Shown in pieces: positions 30,944-32,160 of a stretch of 32,160 bases of DNA. The position numbers and the translations under genes are program-made. The notes beneath the pieces were generated by a model, which was not told where the DNA came from, did not search any database, and saw nothing but the letters and a program-made list of their open reading frames with translations. This stretch comes from RGIG7450 sp045577655. Lineage in GTDB: Bacteria; Bacillota; Clostridia; RUG12999. Position 1 is the first letter of the stretch; the number at the start of each line of letters is the position of its first letter. Location: contig JAZNIU010000022.1 in the NCBI GenBank assembly GCA_045577655.1, positions 1-32,160 on the forward strand, written 5' to 3'.

Positions 30944-31696
30944 ATGCCAATACTTGAAGTAAAAAATTTAACAAAAAGCTTTGGTAAAACAGAGGTTTTA
31001 AAAGGAATAGATTTTTCAATTGAAAAAGGCGATGTGCTTTCTATTATCGGCTCTTCGGGCAGCGGGAAAACAACTCTTCTTCGTTGTCTTAACTTTCTTG
31101 AATTTGCCGAAAACGGAACAATTCTTGTTGATGGGAAAACAATATACGACGGAAATCAAAGGGAAAAAATGACAGACGTGCAAATTCGCGAAATGAGACT
31201 TCATTTTGGTCTGGTATTTCAGTCCTTCAACCTTTTCCCTCAATACAATGTGTTTGAGAACATAACACTTGCTCCGAGTCTTTTAAAAGTTGATACTCCG
31301 GAAAACATAGAAAAAAAAGCTCTCGCTCTTATCGAAAGAGTTGGCCTTTCAGAAAAAAAGGACAGCTACCCTTGTGAACTTTCGGGCGGTCAGCAGCAAC
31401 GTGTTGCAATTGCAAGAGCTCTGGCTCTTAATCCTCACATATTATGTTTTGATGAACCGACAAGTGCTCTCGACCCCGAACTTACCGGAGAAGTTTTAAA
31501 GGTTATAAAAGGGCTTAAAGACAAAGACAGCACAATGATTATTGTAACTCACGAAATGGAATTTGCAAAAAGTGTATCTGACAAAGTAATTTATATGGCA
31601 GATGGCGTTATTTGCGAAATGGGAACTCCCGACGAGGTGTTTAATAATCCCAAAAGCGAAAGAACAAAAGCTTTCCTTGGCAGTTTCCAGAAATAA
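30944..31696 (+). CDS. Polar amino-acid ABC transporter ATP-binding protein
   Basis: The 250-residue ATPase powers the importer. It has Walker A GSSGSGKTT (about 37-45), Q-loop VFQSFNLFPQ, signature LSGGQQQRVAIARAL, Walker B ILCFDEPTSALDPE and the switch His in VTHEMEFA. Length and motifs are those of the GlnQ/HisP type. AAGGAGCTGCGTT precedes the ATG. No C-terminal regulatory domain is present, so transport control is likely transcriptional. Confidence 0.95.
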   Translation: MPILEVKNLTKSFGKTEVLKGIDFSIEKGDVLSIIGSSGSGKTTLLRCLNFLEFAENGTILVDGKTIYDGNQREKMTDVQIREMRLHFGLVFQSFNLFPQYNVFENITLAPSLLKVDTPENIEKKALALIERVGLSEKKDSYPCELSGGQQQRVAIARALALNPHILCFDEPTSALDPELTGEVLKVIKGLKDKDSTMIIVTHEMEFAKSVSDKVIYMADGVICEMGTPDEVFNNPKSERTKAFLGSFQK

Positions 31697-31713
31697 CAGG
31701 AGGTTAAACGAGT

Positions 31714-32007
31714 ATGAAAAAACTTAATATCCACACTCCCGAGGTGGAACATTTTTTTGAAGCAGTTCTCCTCCTGGACAATATTGACGAGTGCTACAAA
31801 TTTTTTGAAGATATTTGTACAATCGGCGAACTCTCTTCCATTTCACAACGGCTCAGAGTTGCCGAACTGCTCAGTGGCGGTGCAAAATTCAACGATATTG
31901 TCACCGAAACAGGCGCTTCCACTGCAACTATTTCACGAGTTAACCGTGCCCTTGTCTATGGTGCGGACGGCTACAATATGATACTTGAAAAATTGGAAAA
32001 GAAATAA
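31714..32007 (+). CDS. YerC/YecD family TrpR-related protein
   Basis: The 97-residue helical protein matches the YerC/YecD branch of the TrpR superfamily, with LSSISQRLRVAELLSGG and the helix-turn-helix ASTATISRVNRAL. It is a probable DNA-binding regulator; targets and ligand are not established for this family. It starts 17 bp after the ATPase gene with CAGGAGG before the ATG, so it is the last gene of the importer operon. Since the TrpR group binds amino acids, it may report on the imported compound; that is inference. The repeat element begins 15 bp after its stop codon. Confidence 0.9.
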   Translation: MKKLNIHTPEVEHFFEAVLLLDNIDECYKFFEDICTIGELSSISQRLRVAELLSGGAKFNDIVTETGASTATISRVNRALVYGADGYNMILEKLEKK

Positions 32008-32022
32008 AAAAAGGCTTCACAA

Positions 32023-32160
32023 CGGCGGTTAGTCTTAGGGATTATTCGCCAAAAAATCATAATTTTAGCACTAAACTGCGTCAAAACCACTTGAAATCCG
32101 CCAGGATGACATCGTAGTTTTTCCTTGTTTAGTAACAAAAATTATTGATTTTTCTGGTGC
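32023..32160. repeat. Foldback repeat element, copy 2 (cut by the window end)
   Basis: It begins CGGCGGTTAGTCTTAGGGAT (32023-32042), identical to the left end of the 352-522 element. It then diverges for about 105 bp and ends in GATTTTTCTGGTGC (32147-32160), which in copy 1 directly follows the end sequence (369-382). Inside, 32048-32076 and 32127-32160 are imperfect inverted repeats. Copy 1 thus looks like an internal-deletion form of this longer one. The element continues past the window. Confidence 0.7.

Noticed and set aside
1..32160. CRISPR array, riboswitch, phage or toxin-antitoxin system
   Set aside because: No regularly spaced repeats, no recognisable riboswitch core (T-box, SAM, TPP, lysine) in any leader, and no phage or toxin-antitoxin protein families were seen.

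Overview
The window looks like a chromosomal segment of an endospore-forming, moderately AT-rich member of the Clostridia (Firmicutes). Evidence: sporulation genes (spoIVB, spoVS, a CotJC-like manganese catalase), the nadK-argR-recN cluster leading towards spoIVB, the rny-ymdB-spoVS neighbourhood, the rpsU-yqeY pair, S-layer-homology proteins, strong AGGAGG-type ribosome binding sites, and promoters of TTGACA-17-TATAAT type. I cannot name a genus. No phage, transposase, CRISPR array or rRNA was seen, and no stretch over 300 bp lacks a gene.

Layout. Positions 1-985: the tail of an APC amino-acid permease converges on yqeY, with a 171-bp terminal-inverted-repeat element between them. Positions 988-15768 are all on the minus strand: rpsU, spoIVB, two tandem ~1170-residue SLH surface proteins, recN, argR, nadK, spoVS, ymdB and rny. 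The SLH pair sits between recN and spoIVB, which are normally neighbours. Next come tRNA-Trp (+), a minus-strand operon of a DUF1538 membrane protein and a tandem-domain PII-like protein, a GH13 glucosidase, and an sdpRI-like autoregulated pair. Divergent from that pair is a CotJC-like catalase, followed by tRNA-Ser and tRNA-Gln (-), an aminotransferase with an unknown membrane protein (+), and an anion permease and TspO (-).

Positions 25955-32007 form the most distinctive block. An AraC-type regulator is divergent from a run of plus-strand genes: an M24-fold protein that has lost metal ligands (creatinase-like), a sensory-rhodopsin-transducer (ASRT) family protein, a creatininase-family hydrolase, a complete polar amino-acid ABC importer, and a YerC/TrpR-like regulator. 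I infer a substrate-inducible uptake and hydrolysis module for a small amide, cyclic amide or guanidino compound. The substrate is not known from the sequence.

A repeat family starting CGGCGGTTAG occurs at 352-522, 19984-20011 and 32023 to the window end. Its ends lie 15-24 bp from stop codons each time. It looks like a foldback/MITE-like or REP-like element associated with gene 3' ends.
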